This document shows positions 61,822 through 64,000 of a stretch of 64,000 bases of DNA, piece by piece. The notes under the pieces were generated by a model that saw nothing but the letters and a program-made list of their open reading frames with translations, searched no databases and was not told where the DNA came from. The first letter of the stretch is position 1. Every line of letters begins with the position of its first letter. A program made the translations under genes and the position numbers. Origin of the DNA: Solea solea (Eukaryota; Chordata; Actinopteri; Pleuronectiformes; Soleidae); contig NC_081138.1 in assembly GCF_958295425.1 (NCBI RefSeq), positions 21,309,886 to 21,373,885 of the forward strand. Reading direction: 5' to 3'.

Positions 61822-64000
61822 TCAGGGATTGGTGAGCAAAGGAGCTGCAAAGTCCTTGATGATGGATGACCGCAGCTGAGGAATGAGGCTGATCTTCATC
61901 AGCTTGCTGCTCGAGTACTTGTTTCTGACAGCCTGCACAAAGACAGCATAATGTTAAACATGATCATGCACTTTACACAAATCATTCTTGAGCACCCAAC
62001 ACACCTGGAACTTTGTTTTCCCGTCATTCACAGCGACTACATTCTTGGCAATGTGCTGCATGATGGGTTTGAGGTGAGCGGTGTCATATGTTGAGTAGTG
62101 TTGCTGTGCAGGAGACTAGAAAATAGGACAGTATTGTACTGTTAGTCTCCACAGCAAAAGGGAAGCTTCAGAAGCTTTGAATGCAGTGGACACTGACTCA
62201 CCCATGGCAGCTTATCCAGCAGCTGCTGAGCGAGACACAACGATGCAGCAGCTATCTCAGAGGGGCGATAATGAACCATGTTGTAGTCAAGGAGGGTCAG
62301 CTCCATCAGATACTTGGCCAGAGTGTGCCTCTCTACATCAGACTGAAACAGTAATTTAAAAACAAGGCAATGAGATGGCAGACTTTACCCCATTCATGCA
62401 ACAAACCTCTGTTGGTCATGTTGGCAAGTGCAAGACAGAGCCAGCAAAACAATACTTAAGTCCCACTCCGTGGAACAGTAGGACAACTCTGACCAGTCAA
62501 AACAATTGATTATACTGGCTTCTTTTCAGACTTCAGTAGAAAATGATGTACATCGATTAATGGGATTGAGGGCTGGTTTAAGATTTTTAAAATGGGCTGG
62601 TATAAACCAACTGGCGGTACTGCGTCATACTCCAATCACAACTGAGGTCAACAACCCTTTCATCTCTGCAATAAAGGGTCAGAAAGAGGTGGTCTTTGGA
62701 GGGAAGACAGCTACTTCTGCAATTCACTGCACTTGTTCAACAGCAACATTTAGTGGTATGTTACAGACCATTGTGGAGTGTAACAGACACTCATGCAGTC
62801 AAAGCAAAGAGGTCTGATCATTTTACTGATAGATTTAATGTTAGAAAAATATTCCATTATCTGGCAAGTTACCAATGTGGCGAGAAGAAAACACGTTTTT
62901 ATTCCTTCAGCTCGAAGACTATAGTCCAGGAGCACAGGGAGGTGGAAAACGTAAGAGTAACACATTAACCTGGCTTTTGACCAGCATTTACTTGCAGACA
63001 AAGCTTCACACTGAATTTGCAGTGCTTCGCTACCACCAATCTCATTTATATCCACCAAAAATGTTTGCGTGCCAATATAAAAAGGTATCCTGTCCTGACT
63101 TAGTTTCTTATGCTTCTTCTGCTTCTTCTCATCGTTTACTTGTGGCAACGTCTACCTCATGCTAGTTTGCAGTGAGAATAAAAGAAATGACAATGTCCCA
63201 TGTTGTATCAAGAAAACAGATTAAGCAATTGTGAAAACTGCAGCCCTACTTTAAACAGCTGGTGTAGTTGAGGACTAAATATTTGTTTGATTTCATTAAA
63301 AGAGATTGTTCCCAAATTACTTTAAATTCTGTCTGGAAATGAGTGACTTTACACAATTCTCATAATTTTACGAGCCGAACTCACATTCGCCACTTTTGAA
63401 GCTCGTCGGAGGAAGTGCAGGGGTAGAGGACGTCCCAGCTGAAATTTGAGGCCTCTCAGAATGAGCTGCTCCATTTCCAGAATCTGAGTCTTGGTAAAAG
63501 CATTGTCTGTAATGTAGGCAAAGTCTCCGACCTCAGGGGCATACATCTCTTCGTATTTACAGGCCACCAGCATGGCGGTGACGCCAACAAGCTGCAGCTT
63601 TCTGCGAGACACAGGCTGGACCTGCAGCAGAGAAGAGGTTTAAAAGACTGCTCACAAAAACAGCGGAGGAAGAATCTGAAGTTCTTTACCTGCAGATAAC
63701 GATCCAGAACAGCAACTGTGAGGTATAGAGTCTCTTGCAACAGCTGGAACCTGGAGTGAACCTGAACCAGCCAGTCAATCAGAAGGGCTCGCATGCGTTC
63801 TGTGATCTCATAGCCCTTCATGTAGTTGGCATGTACAGCCTGCTGAACCTGTGGAGACGAAGCACATTTTAATGAGGAATACCAGATAAAAGCAGCAAAA
63901 TAGACTGAGTGGAAGTGGAAATCACCTCAAGCATGTGCAGGTAGCTATAGATGTCTTTGACATATTCTGAGCAGAGCTGTGGCTGGTCTGCGTCCTGCTC
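61822..64000 (-). CDS. ccnb2: G2/mitotic cyclin B2, C-terminal 277 residues
   Basis: Six exons: 64000-63926 (cut by the window edge), 63848-63690, 63621-63385, 62342-62202, 62115-62005 and 61932-61822 with a TGA stop. All introns begin GT and end AG, all phase 0. The first visible residues, [17 protein letters not shown], and [13 protein letters not shown] match CCNB2 better than CCNB1. The cyclin box follows: [20 protein letters not shown] (hydrophobic patch), then [20 protein letters not shown] and [15 protein letters not shown]. The second cyclin fold starts at [15 protein letters not shown]. The C-terminus is [11 protein letters not shown]. Cyclin B2 activates Cdk1 for entry into mitosis. 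The N-terminal destruction box and promoter lie outside the window. Confidence 0.95.
62343..63384 (-). other. ccnb2 intron, 1,042 bp
   Basis: The only long intron visible in ccnb2; the others are 68-86 bp. Plus-strand frames of 90-103 residues and a minus-strand frame of 132 residues lie here. None shows a recognisable domain, and the sequence is probably an old insertion. Confidence 0.5.

Noticed and set aside
62506..63165. Frames of 90-132 residues in the long ccnb2 intron
   Set aside because: They overlap on both strands, show no domain, and lie between ccnb2 exons that join perfectly without them.

Overview
The window looks like nuclear DNA from a ray-finned (probably percomorph) fish. 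Genes are split by short GT-AG introns, many only 70-90 bp. CA/TG microsatellites are dense, and there are several tRNA-derived SINEs, small hAT-type elements with 8-bp target duplications and a decayed LINE. The four genes supported here all lie on the minus strand, so they read from right to left. Exon joins were checked by hand for splice sites, reading frame and codon count. No database search was possible, so orthologue names rest on remembered family sequences.

In transcription order: (1) 64000-61822, the 3' two thirds of cyclin B2 (ccnb2), six exons, with the 5' end outside the window. (2) 51248-40311, a complete 255-residue tetraspanin recognised as CD82, eight coding exons, with a probable non-coding first exon in a CpG-rich patch near 59.3 kb. 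(3) 16612-13276, a complete 243-residue tetraspanin recognised as TSPAN18, seven coding exons, with possible non-coding exons near 20.4 kb and 38.3 kb. (4) 10131-8036, a small four-exon gene for a 156-residue type I membrane protein with one V-set Ig domain and a very short tail; I cannot name its family. A CpG-rich patch at 720-1100 may be the promoter and first exon of a further minus-strand gene that leaves the window on the left. CD82 followed by TSPAN18 in the same orientation is also the human 11p11.2 arrangement; ccnb2 beside them is not.

The outstanding structure is a 13.9-kb satellite array (about 22716-36575) of a 38-bp monomer, roughly 360 copies. It contains four copies of one tRNA-derived SINE fragment that have been amplified with the array. 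Its left-edge monomer, and an inverted monomer beyond a 21-bp palindrome at its right edge, share sequence variants that the inner monomers lack. This suggests the array grew inside an element with inverted ends. If the proposed exon at 38.25 kb belongs to tspan18, the array sits in that gene's first intron.

The rest is repeat-rich intron and intergenic DNA: five small hAT-like elements (one with an empty-site paralogue in the same window), two copies of a SINE-within-repeat composite, a minisatellite in two blocks, a perfect (CA)124 tract, and an L1-like ORF2 remnant.
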